DNA of 64,000 bases, taken from Pseudophaeobacter sp. (GTDB taxonomy: Bacteria > Pseudomonadota > Alphaproteobacteria > Rhodobacterales > Rhodobacteraceae). The notes under the pieces are model-generated. The model made no database searches and was not told the DNA's origin. It was given only the letters and a program-made list of their open reading frames with translations. A program made the position numbers and the translations under genes. The stretch spans positions 62,001 to 126,000 of the forward strand of contig JALUXC010000023.1 of assembly GCA_027019165.1 (NCBI GenBank), read 5' to 3'. This document shows positions 16,994-26,584 of the stretch, piece after piece. Numbering within the stretch: the stretch's first letter is position 1; every line of letters begins with the position of its first letter.

Positions 16994-19087
16994 TCAGCTG
17001 TTTTCCTTGTTCAGATCGTCGAATGTGCGCCCTTCGGCTACCAGCTGCTCCAAAAGGGGCGCGGGCTGCCAGAAAAAGTCGTCTTCCTCGGCGTAGGATT
17101 TGATGTTGGCCAGAAGCGTATCCAGCCCCTGCATATCGGCCCATTTCAGAGGCCCGCCGCGATAGCGCGGGAAGCCGTAGCCAAAGAGCAACGTCATATC
17201 GACATCCAGCGGACGGCGCGCGATGCCCTCGCCCACCACCTTGGCGGCCTCGTTGACCATGGCCGCCATGTAGCGGGTCACGATCTCCTCATCCGAGAAC
17301 TCTTTCGGGGTGATGCCCTTCTCGGCGCGCTCTGCCTCAATCAGTTCGGTGACCTCGGGGTTCGGAGTGCCGCCACGCTTGCCTGCCTCGTAGACGTAAT
17401 AGCCCTTGCCGGTTTTCTGGCCAAAGTTGCCCGCCTCGCAGATCTTGTCCATGTAGCTGCTGTCGCGTTCGCGCGGGTCCATGCCCTCGGCGCGCTTGCG
17501 CTTGCGCACGGCCCAGCCGATGTCGAGACCGGCAAGGTCCGCCACCGCAAAAGGCCCCATGGCAAAGCCGAAATCCGTGAGCGCCTTGTCGATCTGATAA
17601 GGCGAGGCCCCATCCAGCACCATGTGATCCGCCGCCTTGCGATAGGTCGCCAGGATCCGGTTGCCGATGAAGCCATCGCAAACCCCGGCTCGCACCGAGA
17701 TTTTCTTCAGCCGCTTGCCCAGCTCAAAGCCGGTCGCCACAACGTCAAGCGCGGTCTTGTCGGCGACGACGATCTCCAAGAGCTTCATCACATGCGCTGG
17801 TGAAAAGAAGTGCAGCCCGATCACATCCTCGGGGCGCGAGGTGCTGGCGGCGATTTCGTTCACATCCAGATAGGAGGTGTTGGAGGCCAGGATCGCGCCC
17901 TTCTTGCAGACCGCATCCAGCTTGCCAAAGACCTCTTTCTTGACACCCATCTCTTCGAAGACGGCTTCGATCACCAGATCCACATCGCTGAGCGCGTCAT
18001 AATCGGTGGCCAGCGTCAGCGCTTCTCCGGTCAGATGGTCGAATTTCTCCTGGCTGATCTTGCCGCGCTTCAGCGCGCCCTGCAGGTTGCCCGAAATCCG
18101 GCCCTTGGCGGCCTCGGCGGCCTCGGGGGTCATTTCCAGCATCACAACCGGCAGACCAGAGAGCAGCGCCGCTGTGGCAATGCCCGCCCCCATGGTACCA
18201 CCGCCAATAACGCCAAGGCTGTTCACCGCGCGCGGCTCGACGCCTTTCAGTTCCGGCAGTTTGCTGACCGCCCGCTCTGAGAAGAAGGCGTGGATCATGC
18301 CCTGACGCTGGTCGGTGCCCATCAACTCCATAAAGAGTTCCCGCTCGCGCTTCATGCCCTCATCAAAGGGCAGCTCGCAGCAGGCCTGAATACCCCGGAT
18401 CGCAACCGCAGGCGCCAGAAGGCCACGGCCCTTTTTCAGAACGCTTTCGTAAAGCGCATCGAAATCAACCGCTTCGGGGGCAGGCATTTCGCTGATCGCA
18501 CGGCGCGGGGCGCCCTGATCAAGCAGTTCTTGCGTATAGGCCAGGCCAATCTCGCGCGGCTCGCCCTCTTCGATGCGGTCCAGAATGCCGAGGCTCAGCG
18601 CTTCCTTGGCGCCAACCTGACGGCCTGAGGTGATCACATCGACGGAAGGCTCAATACCAATAAGACGCGGCAAGCGCTGGGTGCCACCTGCGCCCGGCAT
18701 CACGCCGATCAGCACCTCGGGCAGGCCGATCCGGGCCGAGGGCACGGCAATGCGGTAATGCGAGCCAAGCGCGATTTCCAGACCGCCGCCCAAAGCGGTG
18801 CCGTGCAGTGCCGAAACCACCAAGAGCGGCGAGGCTTCGATTCGGGTGCAAACATCCGGCAGGAAGGGTCCCTGCGGCGGCTTGCCGAATTCACGGATAT
18901 CGGCACCTGCAAAATAGGTGCGGCCCTCACCGTAGATCAGCACCGCCTTTGCACCTTCCGATTCGGCGCGTTCGATACCGCTTACCAAACCCTGGCGCAC
19001 ATCCAGACCCAGTGCGTTCACCGGCGGATTCTGCGCTTTGAGGATGGCAATATCCCCGACGCGTTCATATCCAATGGCTTCTGTCAT
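16994..19087 (-). CDS. Enoyl-CoA hydratase / 3-hydroxyacyl-CoA dehydrogenase fusion (FadJ/FadB type)
   Basis: Bifunctional beta-oxidation enzyme of 697 residues. ATG 19087 follows a strong AAGGAGAGG site; an upstream in-frame ATG at 19180 adds a non-homologous arginine-rich stretch. The N-terminal crotonase domain (about 1-190) has [10 protein letters not shown] and [14 protein letters not shown]. The NAD-binding domain starts near residue 297 with [21 protein letters not shown], and the C-terminal dehydrogenase part has [13 protein letters not shown] and FLQ-like tail sequences ([17 protein letters not shown]). It is the promoter-proximal gene of the operon. Confidence 0.95.
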   Translation of the reverse strand: MTEAIGYERVGDIAILKAQNPPVNALGLDVRQGLVSGIERAESEGAKAVLIYGEGRTYFAGADIREFGKPPQGPFLPDVCTRIEASPLLVVSALHGTALGGGLEIALGSHYRIAVPSARIGLPEVLIGVMPGAGGTQRLPRLIGIEPSVDVITSGRQVGAKEALSLGILDRIEEGEPREIGLAYTQELLDQGAPRRAISEMPAPEAVDFDALYESVLKKGRGLLAPAVAIRGIQACCELPFDEGMKRERELFMELMGTDQRQGMIHAFFSERAVSKLPELKGVEPRAVNSLGVIGGGTMGAGIATAALLSGLPVVMLEMTPEAAEAAKGRISGNLQGALKRGKISQEKFDHLTGEALTLATDYDALSDVDLVIEAVFEEMGVKKEVFGKLDAVCKKGAILASNTSYLDVNEIAASTSRPEDVIGLHFFSPAHVMKLLEIVVADKTALDVVATGFELGKRLKKISVRAGVCDGFIGNRILATYRKAADHMVLDGASPYQIDKALTDFGFAMGPFAVADLAGLDIGWAVRKRKRAEGMDPRERDSSYMDKICEAGNFGQKTGKGYYVYEAGKRGGTPNPEVTELIEAERAEKGITPKEFSDEEIVTRYMAAMVNEAAKVVGEGIARRPLDVDMTLLFGYGFPRYRGGPLKWADMQGLDTLLANIKSYAEEDDFFWQPAPLLEQLVAEGRTFDDLNKENS

Positions 19088-19474
19088 TCGTTTTCCTCTC
19101 CTTGGCGGGGCTTTGGGACGCGGCCCGCAAAGCTCCCTTTTCCCGTGGGGATCTAGCCATGCTCCCCCCACCCGCGCCAAGACCTCCCTTCACATCTCAT
19201 GCGAAAACCCGGCGTCATTTTCGAAGCCCAAGATGTTCGGCCTCGTCGGTGGAAGTCAATCCCTGTTTTACTATGCAGAACTGCGTTCCACTAAATTTGA
19301 CAGCACCCTAGGCCGTGGCTCCAGCCTTGGCAAGCAATATCATTGCGCAAAGCTGGGGCTACGGGCATGAAAACACCGCCACGACCAAACGGTCGCCCCA
19401 TATGCAACAAGGGCGCTCACAACAGCAAGCACCCCGTAACACTTCCGTAATTTCAGACGGCAGCGGCCGGTTCG
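19088..19474. promoter_or_regulatory. Upstream region of the beta-oxidation operon with a GAAC-TGC-GTTC palindrome
   Basis: About 390 bp between the FadJ-type start and the end of the Tm-1-like gene, presumably holding the operon promoter. The clearest signal is GCAGAACTGCGTTCCAC around 19276-19290, whose core GAAC-TGC-GTTC (19278-19288) is a perfect 11-bp palindrome, a plausible operator. No regulator gene is adjacent. The segment 19431-19454 (CCCCGTAACACTTCCGTAAT) resembles a sequence at 9477 but I assign it no function. Confidence 0.35.
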
Positions 19475-20713
19475 TCAGGCTTTGGGAATCACCCCTTCCG
19501 CCACCCAGGCGTCAAACAGTTTCAGCACGCTGTCAGAGAATTCGGGATCGTTGATGTGGCACTCAAGCCTGTGCAGGGTGGCATTTGCCGGACAGGCCGC
19601 AGTCATTTCCTCACAAAAGGCGGCCAGCCCTTCGGCGTCATGCAGATCGGCGCCGGGGCGGTCCCATTCGTTGCAGCCACCCGTGGGCAGCAGCACCGCA
19701 ACCGGTCCTTTTGCCTGCCCCAGCTTGTCGCAGATGGTGCGGGCCACCAGACGGCGCTCGTCGGCCTCCAGAACCGCCGAGGTCAATAGACGGTTGTGCG
19801 CATGGGTGGGGCGGCCCTTGAGCTGCGGCGGGGTATCCTGCCAGCCAATGAAATCCACCAGATCATAGCAACCCGGTGCCACCAGTTGCGGCGTTCCAGC
19901 GGCGCCTGCGTTGGTCATCCGGTCCGCCCCCGCAGATAGCCCTCCGAACAGGTGGTTCGACACCTCCTGCGGGGCAAAGTCCAATACCGCGGCAAAGGCC
20001 CCCTCGGCGGCAAGGCTTTCGAAGGCCCGCCCGCCCATGCCGGTGGCGTGAAAGACGGCAACCTCATAGCCGCGCGCCTCCAGCGCCGGTTTCAGACTGA
20101 CCATGTAGCGCAGCACCGTCTTGCCAAAAGAGGTCATGCCAATAAGCGGCCGCTCCCGCTTTGGCGCCTCCACCGCGCGCGCCGCACCCAGAACCGCCCC
20201 CGCCGCCTGGCTGAGCGAGGCCTGACAGATCGAGTTCAGCCCATAAAGCCCCCCGGCCCAGAGGATCATCTGCACATCTGCCGGGATCCGCTCGGGCGGC
20301 ATCATAGGGGAGAAGGACACGGTCGAGACGATGTATTTGGGCACCCCAACCGGCAAGGCCGCACAAAGATCGAGCGCCAGATCGGTGCCCATGGTGCCGC
20401 CCAGCACGATCACCCCGTCGATGGCGCCCGCACGGTACAGCTCCAGCGCCTTGGCGGCAGACCCTCGCGCCATGATCTGCATCGCCGTGTTCTCATCGCC
20501 GCTGTCGATGGCCGCCTGAATGGAGCTGCCGCCCGCCTCGGCCACCTGATGCTTGCTGACATCCGTTGGCTGGCTCGGATCGCCCAGAACGCTCACATCC
20601 ATGGTCAGAACACCGCCGCCCTGCCCCCGGATCACATCCGCAAGATAGGTCAGTTCGGCATCCTTGGTGTCATAGGTGCCTGCAATCAGAATGGTTTTTG
20701 TCGCGTCGCTCAT
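19475..20713 (-). CDS. Tm-1-like ATP-binding domain protein (UPF0261)
   Basis: Protein of 412 residues in the UPF0261 family, related to the N-terminal domain of the tomato Tm-1 resistance protein. Family features: N-terminal ILIAGTYDTKDAELTYLADVI, IVLGGTMGTDLALDL, the conserved MTSFGKTVLRYMVSLKPALE near the middle and LVAPGCYDLVDFIGW in the C-terminal half. Biochemical role is unknown; members often sit in catabolic operons. Here it is the last gene of an operon with a kinase, class III PLP enzyme and aldehyde dehydrogenase, overlapping the kinase gene by four bases. Confidence 0.88.
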   Translation of the reverse strand: MSDATKTILIAGTYDTKDAELTYLADVIRGQGGGVLTMDVSVLGDPSQPTDVSKHQVAEAGGSSIQAAIDSGDENTAMQIMARGSAAKALELYRAGAIDGVIVLGGTMGTDLALDLCAALPVGVPKYIVSTVSFSPMMPPERIPADVQMILWAGGLYGLNSICQASLSQAAGAVLGAARAVEAPKRERPLIGMTSFGKTVLRYMVSLKPALEARGYEVAVFHATGMGGRAFESLAAEGAFAAVLDFAPQEVSNHLFGGLSAGADRMTNAGAAGTPQLVAPGCYDLVDFIGWQDTPPQLKGRPTHAHNRLLTSAVLEADERRLVARTICDKLGQAKGPVAVLLPTGGCNEWDRPGADLHDAEGLAAFCEEMTAACPANATLHRLECHINDPEFSDSVLKLFDAWVAEGVIPKA

Positions 20714-21681
20714 CGACTTGTCCTTTCCAAGAAGTTCTTTGCCCGCCGCAGCGCCTGATCCAGCATCCGGCGCGACCTATCCGCCCCGCCCGGCTCTGTC
20801 ATGCGGGGGATAATCCAGCCCACATAGGTGAGCGCCCGCAGCAGCAGAAAGAAATCCAGCTCATCCCCAGAGACCTCACGGCGTGCAGCATAGCCCTCCA
20901 GCAGGGCGCTGCGCATGTCGGCGGCGTAAGGGCGATCGGTGAATTTCAACAGCCAGGTCGCCAGCTCAAAGGTGCGATAGCCATGGGCGCAATCGTCAAA
21001 ATCGATAAAGGCCAGCACGCCCGAGGGCAGGTGCATCACGTTCTCACCCAGAATATCAGCATGGATCAGCCCCTGATCGGCGGTGCCTTCCATCTCGGCA
21101 AGCAGTTCATCAGCTTTGCTGCGCAGCTCTTGCAGCATTGTCTGCTGCTTGTCGTTCAGATCCGGGTGGGTCCAGAACGGCCCCCATAAGGGAGCCTCCC
21201 CCACCAGCCCGTCCCGGCCCCAATCTGGGCGTGAGAACCCCGGTGGAGGCACCCAGGCATCGCTCAGGTCGTGCATTTTTGCCATCTGCCGGCCAACCGC
21301 ATGGCTCAACTCCGCCGGATCCAGCCCCTCGGCCAGATGGCCAAGGTGGCCCACCGGCTGCCCGTCAAGCCATGTCAGAACGCTGGCAAACCGCCCCGGC
21401 GCGAGTTCCGCCACAAAGGTTCCATCGGGCGCAGGCAGGGGCGCGGGCACCGGCAGGCCACCCTGATCCAGACAGGCCATCCAGTCCAGCTCAGAGCACA
21501 GCTCTGCCAGTGCGCGGTAACCGGGGCGGTGCAGGCGCAGGGCAAAGGAGCCGCGCGGATGGGTCAGCCGCCAGACGGAGTTTTCCCGCTGTGCCACCAG
21601 CCGGGCATCGCCCCCCTCCAGCCCCCAATGCCGCTGGGCAGCCTCGACAAGCTGGTCCTCTGTACGCGCCAGTTCGCTCAT
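20710..21681 (-). CDS. APH-family small-molecule kinase (hydroxylysine kinase-like)
   Basis: Aminoglycoside-phosphotransferase-fold kinase of 323 residues. The catalytic loop is LIHADILGENVMHLPSG (HxDxxxxN) and the metal-binding motif is FIDFDDCAHGYRTFELATWL. Proteins of this kind next to AGXT2L-type PLP enzymes phosphorylate a hydroxyl on an amino acid or amino alcohol; the human counterparts are hydroxylysine kinase and 5-phosphohydroxylysine phospho-lyase. Both ends overlap neighbours by four bases, pointing to strict coupling with the PLP enzyme. The substrate is not proven. Confidence 0.85.
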   Translation of the reverse strand: MSELARTEDQLVEAAQRHWGLEGGDARLVAQRENSVWRLTHPRGSFALRLHRPGYRALAELCSELDWMACLDQGGLPVPAPLPAPDGTFVAELAPGRFASVLTWLDGQPVGHLGHLAEGLDPAELSHAVGRQMAKMHDLSDAWVPPPGFSRPDWGRDGLVGEAPLWGPFWTHPDLNDKQQTMLQELRSKADELLAEMEGTADQGLIHADILGENVMHLPSGVLAFIDFDDCAHGYRTFELATWLLKFTDRPYAADMRSALLEGYAARREVSGDELDFFLLLRALTYVGWIIPRMTEPGGADRSRRMLDQALRRAKNFLERTSR

Positions 21682-22976
21682 GGCTCAAGCGGCGTTTCCG
21701 CCAGCACCTGATCCAGAGTCTCCAGCATCAGGTCGGCCTCTGCGCGTGAAAAGGGCAAGGGTGGGCGGATCTTCAGCGTGTTGTAGTGGATGCCGAGGAA
21801 GTTCATCAGCACGCCTTTCTGGCGCATTCCGTTGGCCACGCGTTTGGCATAGGCAGTGGCAGGGGTTTTCGTCGCCTTGTCGAGCACCAGTTCGGCGCCA
21901 AAGAACAGGCCCGATCCGCGCACATCACCTATGGCCTCGTGACGGTTTGCCAATTTGCGCAGCCCTTCGCGGGCATGATCGCCGACCTCGCGCGCGTTTT
22001 CCATCAGCCCTTCGTCCTGCACCACCTGCAAGGTCGCCAGCGCTGCGGCGGCTGAAACCGGGTTGCCGCCAAAGGTGTTGAAGTACCGAAAACGGGAGCG
22101 AAAGGCGGTCATGATCTCATCCCGCGTGACCACACCCCCGACGGGGTGCCCATTGGCCATCGGTTTGCCCAGGGTCACGACATCCGGCTGGAGCCCCGCC
22201 TTTTGATGCCCCCAGAAATGGGTGCCCACACGGCCAAAGCCCGGCTGCACCTCATCGGCGATGACAATCCCGCCCGCCTTACGCACCCGCTCTATCGCGG
22301 GGGCAAGCCAGCCCGGCTCCAGCGTCGGAAAACCTTCATTGGCGAAATAGGGGCAGATGATCAGGCAGGACAACCCGTGGCCGCGTTCGGCCAGAGCATC
22401 AATCTGTTTCTGGACCTCCTCGGCAAAGGCCTCGGCATGGGCCATGCCGCCAGTGCCGCCCAAAGGCCTGTAGCTGTCCGGGGCGGGCACAAAGGCCATG
22501 TGATCCCAATAGCCTCCCGGCGGCGGATTGGTGCGCGACAGCTGCGAGACCGCCATGGTGTTGCCGTGGTAGGTGTGATCGGTGGCAATCACCCCCATAT
22601 TGCCGGTCACCGCCTGCGCCATGCGCAGGGCAATGTCATTTGCCTCTGACCCCGTGCAGGTCATGATCGCACTACTCAGGGGATCGTCAAAGGTATCGGT
22701 CAGTGCCTCCACATAGTCGAGGATACCTTCATGCAGATAGCGCGTGTGGGTGTTGAGCGTCGAGGCCTGCCGGGTGATCGCCTCTACGACGCGCGGATGG
22801 CAATGGCCCACATGGGGCACGTTGTTATAGCAGTCGAGATATTTGCGCCCTTCGGCATCCCAGACCCAAGTGCCCTGCCCGCGCACCAGATGCACCGGCT
22901 CTTCGTAAAAGGTGCTGACATTCGGGCCCAGCAGGCGGCGGCGACGTGCAATCAGATCTTCGGTTTCAGGTGTCAT
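21678..22976 (-). CDS. Class III PLP enzyme, AGXT2L/PHYKPL-like phospho-lyase
   Basis: PLP-dependent protein of 432 residues with the class III aminotransferase fold; the Schiff-base lysine lies in DVVTLGKPMANGHPVGGV. Several stretches are typical of the vertebrate AGXT2L1/AGXT2L2 phospho-lyases rather than ordinary transaminases, from my memory of those sequences: CYNNVPHVGHCHPRVVEA, NTHTRYLHEGILDYVEAL and RYFNTFGGNPVSAAAALA. Such enzymes eliminate ammonia and phosphate from a phosphorylated amino alcohol to give an aldehyde. The kinase before and aldehyde dehydrogenase after it fit that chemistry. An ordinary omega-transaminase remains possible. Confidence 0.85.
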   Translation of the reverse strand: MTPETEDLIARRRRLLGPNVSTFYEEPVHLVRGQGTWVWDAEGRKYLDCYNNVPHVGHCHPRVVEAITRQASTLNTHTRYLHEGILDYVEALTDTFDDPLSSAIMTCTGSEANDIALRMAQAVTGNMGVIATDHTYHGNTMAVSQLSRTNPPPGGYWDHMAFVPAPDSYRPLGGTGGMAHAEAFAEEVQKQIDALAERGHGLSCLIICPYFANEGFPTLEPGWLAPAIERVRKAGGIVIADEVQPGFGRVGTHFWGHQKAGLQPDVVTLGKPMANGHPVGGVVTRDEIMTAFRSRFRYFNTFGGNPVSAAAALATLQVVQDEGLMENAREVGDHAREGLRKLANRHEAIGDVRGSGLFFGAELVLDKATKTPATAYAKRVANGMRQKGVLMNFLGIHYNTLKIRPPLPFSRAEADLMLETLDQVLAETPLEP

Positions 22977-24457
22977 AGCTGGATCCAGGCGGTTTTGAGG
23001 TCGACGTATTTGTCGAGCGCATGCAGCGATTTGTCATGGCCGTTGCCGGACTGGCCGACCCCGCCAAGGGGGACGGTATTGTCGGCGCCGCCATAGGTGT
23101 TCACATGGACAACGCCCGCTCGGATGCCCGCCACCATGCGATGCGCGCGGCTGAGGTTCTGGGTCCAGACGCCCGAGGCGAGGCCAAACTCGGTGGCATT
23201 GGCAAGGGCCAGCGCCTCCTCTTCGGTTTTAAAGGGCGTCACCGACAGGACCGGGCCAAAGACCTCTTTCTGGAACAGACTGTGCCCCTCAGCGACGCCG
23301 GTGACGATGGTGGGCGCCATATAGGTGCCGCCTGTTTCCTCTAGAATGCGATTGCCGCCGGTGACGATTTCGCCCCCCTCGGTGCGGGCCATGTCCATGA
23401 ATGACAGGTTCCGGCTGAGCTGATCCTCGGAGTTCACCGCACCGATCATATTGCCAAGGTTCAAGGGATCGCCCACGCGCAGGGCCTCGGCCTCTTCCAC
23501 CAGCAGGGCCACGAAGTCATCATGAATGCTCTCTTCCACCAACAAGCGCGAACCGGCGACGCAGACCTGACCTGAATTGCGAAAGATCCCCGCGGCCGAG
23601 ACCTTGGCCGAATGGCGCAGATCGGGGGCGTCGGCAAAGACAATGTTGGGAGACTTCCCGCCCAGCTCCAGATAGCAGCGTTTGAGGTTGGAGCGCGCCG
23701 AAGCCTCCAAGAGCTTGCGCCCGGTGCCGCCCGATCCGGTAAAGGCCAGCACATCGACGCCCATGGATTCCGCCAGCGCCGCGCCGGTTTCCGCGCCCGC
23801 GCCGGTGACCACGTTCAGCACCCCGTCGGGCAGGCCGCACTCAGCGCAGATCTCTGCCAGTCGCAGCAAGGAAAGCGACGCGGTTTCCGCCGGTTTCAGC
23901 ACCACCGAATTGCCCATGGCCAGCGCGGGCGCCAGTTTCCAAGCGCCAATCATCAGCGGGAAGTTCCAGGGCACAATGGCGCCAACGACGCCCACCGGCA
24001 TCCTGTGCACGAGGCCCAGCACATCGGGGGCGGTCGGCGCAACCTCTCCGGCGATCTTGTCCAGCGCCTCGGCATAGTAGCGGAAGGTGCCCGCCGCCGA
24101 TCCTGGCTCTGCCTTCAGGGCCATGCCGATCTCGGTGCCATTGTCGCGCACGCCCAGAACGGCAAGCGACAGCGCCTCGGCCTCGATCCGATCTGCAATC
24201 CGGTGCAGCACCTTCTTGCGCGCAGCCGGGGCAAGGCGCGACCAACGGCCATCCTCAAACGCAGCGCGACCCGAAGCCACGGCGCGCTCCACATCCGCCT
24301 TTGACGCCCCTTCAAGGGTGGTCAGAACAGATCCGTCAATCGGCGAAGTAACTTCGCATGGCGTGCCCGTACCTGCTTGCCACGATCCTTCAAGAAAGAG
24401 TTTTTGCGGCGCCACATCAGCCCGCCGAAGCTCATTGATGAGGTTTTGGTCTGCCAT
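22973..24457 (-). CDS. NAD(P)-dependent aldehyde dehydrogenase
   Basis: Aldehyde dehydrogenase of 494 residues. The catalytic glutamate is in CYLELGGKSPNIVFADA and the nucleophilic cysteine in FRNSGQVCVAGSRLLVEES; NAD-contact motif VGAIVPWNFPLMIGAWKLAPAL and the C-terminal GIRAGVVHVNTYGGADNTVPLGG are present. The N-terminus MADQNLINELRRADVAPQKLF looks natural, so the start at 24457 is accepted even though it lies 136 bp inside the tctA frame. It would oxidise the aldehyde made by the PLP enzyme to a carboxylate. Confidence 0.92.
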   Translation of the reverse strand: MADQNLINELRRADVAPQKLFLEGSWQAGTGTPCEVTSPIDGSVLTTLEGASKADVERAVASGRAAFEDGRWSRLAPAARKKVLHRIADRIEAEALSLAVLGVRDNGTEIGMALKAEPGSAAGTFRYYAEALDKIAGEVAPTAPDVLGLVHRMPVGVVGAIVPWNFPLMIGAWKLAPALAMGNSVVLKPAETASLSLLRLAEICAECGLPDGVLNVVTGAGAETGAALAESMGVDVLAFTGSGGTGRKLLEASARSNLKRCYLELGGKSPNIVFADAPDLRHSAKVSAAGIFRNSGQVCVAGSRLLVEESIHDDFVALLVEEAEALRVGDPLNLGNMIGAVNSEDQLSRNLSFMDMARTEGGEIVTGGNRILEETGGTYMAPTIVTGVAEGHSLFQKEVFGPVLSVTPFKTEEEALALANATEFGLASGVWTQNLSRAHRMVAGIRAGVVHVNTYGGADNTVPLGGVGQSGNGHDKSLHALDKYVDLKTAWIQL

Positions 24458-25941
24458 TCGGCCTCCTTCAGTTCCTTGCGGTCGCGCAGCACGCGCAACA
24501 GATGCATCGCAAGGACCAGTATGATGATAGAAAACAGGATGAACGCCACGGGGCGGTCAATGAAGTCAAAGGGGGTTTTGACCCGCGCCATGGCGGCGCG
24601 CAGCTTCACCTCCATAATGCCGCCCAAGACCATGCCAAGGATGATCGGCACCGCAGGCAGCGACAGGCGTTTGAGGATATAGCCCACCAGCCCAAAACCC
24701 GCCGCCATCACGCAGTCGGTGGCGGAGTTGCGCAAGGAATAGACCCCCACAAAGCTGAGCGTCAGGATACAGACACCCAGAAAACGGTTGGGGATCCGCA
24801 CCACCTGAATGAGGCTGCGGGTCGCGAACAACAGGAAGATCAGCACCAGAACATTGAGGATCAGGAGCGCGAGATACAGCGCAACGACAAAATCCATGTC
24901 GTTCTGGAACAGCCCCGGCCCCGGCACCACATTGTGCACATAGAAAACGCTCAGCATCATCGCGGTCAGCGCCTCGCCCGGGATACCCAGCGCCAATAGC
25001 GGCACCATGGCGGCGGCGGGGACCGCGTTGTTGGCGGTCTCGGCGGCGATCAACCCTTCCGACGATCCGCGCCCGAAATCCTGCGGTCGTTTCGAGGTTT
25101 TCTGCGCGTATGTGTAGGACATGAACTGCGCGGTAAACTCTCCCACGCCGGGGATCATGCCCATCAAGACGCCAAACCCTGCCGAGACGGATGCCACGCG
25201 AGGGTGGCGGGACAGCTCTCGCAAGCCCTGGAACATGCCGCCGCGCAGCCGGGTAAGGCGGATCTTTTCGTCTTCATCGGTCAGCAGGACAAAGGCCTGT
25301 GAAATCGCAAAGAGGCCCAGAACCACCACGATCAGGTTGATGCCGCCGCCCAGAAAATCCTGCCCGAAGGTATATCGCTGGGTGTATTTCACCGGCTCCA
25401 TGCCGATGGTGTTGAGGAAGATCCCGAAACAGGCCAGCGCCCCCGCGATCAGCGCCTGCCCGCGGTGGGCGACGACCACCAGCAACAGCCCCAAAAGAGC
25501 CGCCAAGAAGATCTCGCGGCTGCCGAACATCGGCGCGACCTTGGCCAGCACCGGCGCAAAGAGGATCAGACAGATGACCGAGAAGACCCCGCCAAAGAAG
25601 CTGGCGGAATAGGCAAGGCTGAGCGCGCGGCGAGGTTCCCCCCGCGCGGTCATCGGGTAGCCGTCATAGGTGGTGAGCGCATTGACCGCTGTCCCCGGCG
25701 TGTTGATCAGGATCGCAGGGATCGCGCCGCCGTACATGGAAGATCCGTAGATCCCCAGAAGCACGGTCAAGCCCACGATGGGATCCATCGAGAATGTCGC
25801 GGGCAGAAGGATCGCAATCGCCACCGCCGGGCCGACGCCGGGAATGGCTCCGATCAGAACGCCGCCCACCGACCCCGCCAGCAGGGCCAGCGCCACGTCC
25901 CAGCGCATCAGGATCTCGATTGCAGAAAGGATAAGGTCCAT
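24322..25941 (-). CDS. tctA: Tripartite tricarboxylate transporter large membrane subunit TctA
   Basis: Multi-pass inner-membrane protein of 539 residues, about 12 hydrophobic segments, with the TctA signatures GVLIGAIPGVGPAVAIAILLP, YGSSMYGGAIPAILINTPGTA, GFGVLMGMIPGVGEFTAQFMSY and LALGIPGEALTAMML. Family members end near 500 residues. Here the last 45 residues are highly basic and read through the start of the aldehyde dehydrogenase gene (24322-24457). At the ALDH start the TctA frame reads GAATGG, where a single base change would give a TGA stop, so loss of the original stop codon is likely. Confidence 0.92.
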   Translation of the reverse strand: MDLILSAIEILMRWDVALALLAGSVGGVLIGAIPGVGPAVAIAILLPATFSMDPIVGLTVLLGIYGSSMYGGAIPAILINTPGTAVNALTTYDGYPMTARGEPRRALSLAYSASFFGGVFSVICLILFAPVLAKVAPMFGSREIFLAALLGLLLVVVAHRGQALIAGALACFGIFLNTIGMEPVKYTQRYTFGQDFLGGGINLIVVVLGLFAISQAFVLLTDEDEKIRLTRLRGGMFQGLRELSRHPRVASVSAGFGVLMGMIPGVGEFTAQFMSYTYAQKTSKRPQDFGRGSSEGLIAAETANNAVPAAAMVPLLALGIPGEALTAMMLSVFYVHNVVPGPGLFQNDMDFVVALYLALLILNVLVLIFLLFATRSLIQVVRIPNRFLGVCILTLSFVGVYSLRNSATDCVMAAGFGLVGYILKRLSLPAVPIILGMVLGGIMEVKLRAAMARVKTPFDFIDRPVAFILFSIIILVLAMHLLRVLRDRKELKEAEWQTKTSSMSFGGLMWRRKNSFLKDRGKQVRARHAKLLRRLTDLF

Positions 25942-25965
25942 CGGGGGTCCCGTCGAATTGAAGGC

Positions 25966-26496
25966 CTAGAGGTAGAGAATGGCGAAGCTGCGCAAAGGAC
26001 CCGGCAGGTATTCATACAAGAGCGCTCCGGGAATGCGCACCGACAGAAGCCCCTTGAACACCAGCACCACCGCGATGGCAAAACCGATACTGATCCAGAT
26101 CATACGCGGGCTGCGATAGCCCATGCGCCAGGTGAGCAGCGGCACGAAGACCAGCGTGACCGGCAGGTAGCCGATGATCGGCACCAGCAGCACATAGGCC
26201 ATGAACCAAAGGACATACTCCAACGCCTGTCCCCATCGGCGGGTCTCATTCAGGTCAAACCGGGTCACGCGCCGCCAGGGCATCCGATATAGGTGCAAGC
26301 CGCCCATCAGCACCATGCCGCCGAGGGCCACCGCTGGCCAGAACCGGGGCTGCGCAAAGAATTTGGTCTTTTTCACCCAGGCCGTCTGATCGCCAATCAG
26401 CACCAGCAGCAGCGCCGCAAGCGCCACAAAGGCCAAGGCAAAGATCAGCTGTCCGCGCCGGGGTCCGGGGAATCGGCGTTCGCGTTCTGTGGTCAT
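25966..26496 (-). CDS. tctB: Tripartite tricarboxylate transporter small membrane subunit TctB
   Basis: Membrane protein of 176 residues with four predicted hydrophobic segments (about 17-37, 53-68, 88-122, 133-155), as expected for TctB. The first is followed by WVKKTKFFAQPRFWPAVALGG, a typical TctB stretch. It lies between tctC and tctA, 24 bp before tctA. It forms the membrane complex with TctA for uptake of a carboxylate captured by TctC. Confidence 0.88.
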   Translation of the reverse strand: MTTERERRFPGPRRGQLIFALAFVALAALLLVLIGDQTAWVKKTKFFAQPRFWPAVALGGMVLMGGLHLYRMPWRRVTRFDLNETRRWGQALEYVLWFMAYVLLVPIIGYLPVTLVFVPLLTWRMGYRSPRMIWISIGFAIAVVLVFKGLLSVRIPGALLYEYLPGPLRSFAILYL

Positions 26497-26547
26497 GGGA
26501 TCGGTTTTTCTGAGGAGGTGTTTGCTGTCAGGTCAGACAAGTAGCAC

Positions 26548-26569
26548 CGGGACGCCCAAGGGCGCCCCG
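26548..26569 (-). other. Stem-loop between tctC and tctB
   Basis: Ten-base arms CGGGACGCCC (26548-26557) and GGGCGCCCCG (26560-26569), pairing fully in RNA if one G-U is allowed, two-base spacer. It lies 15 bp past the tctC stop. Like the hairpins after the other binding-protein genes here, it probably lets tctC message accumulate over the membrane genes. Confidence 0.5.
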
Positions 26570-26584
26570 ATACGGGAGGAGAGG

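Noticed and set aside
19431-19454. CCCCGTAACACTTCCGTAAT resembling the sequence near 9477 as a shared regulatory site
   Set aside because: Only two occurrences, the second at the 3' end of a gene with no promoter expected; probably coincidence.
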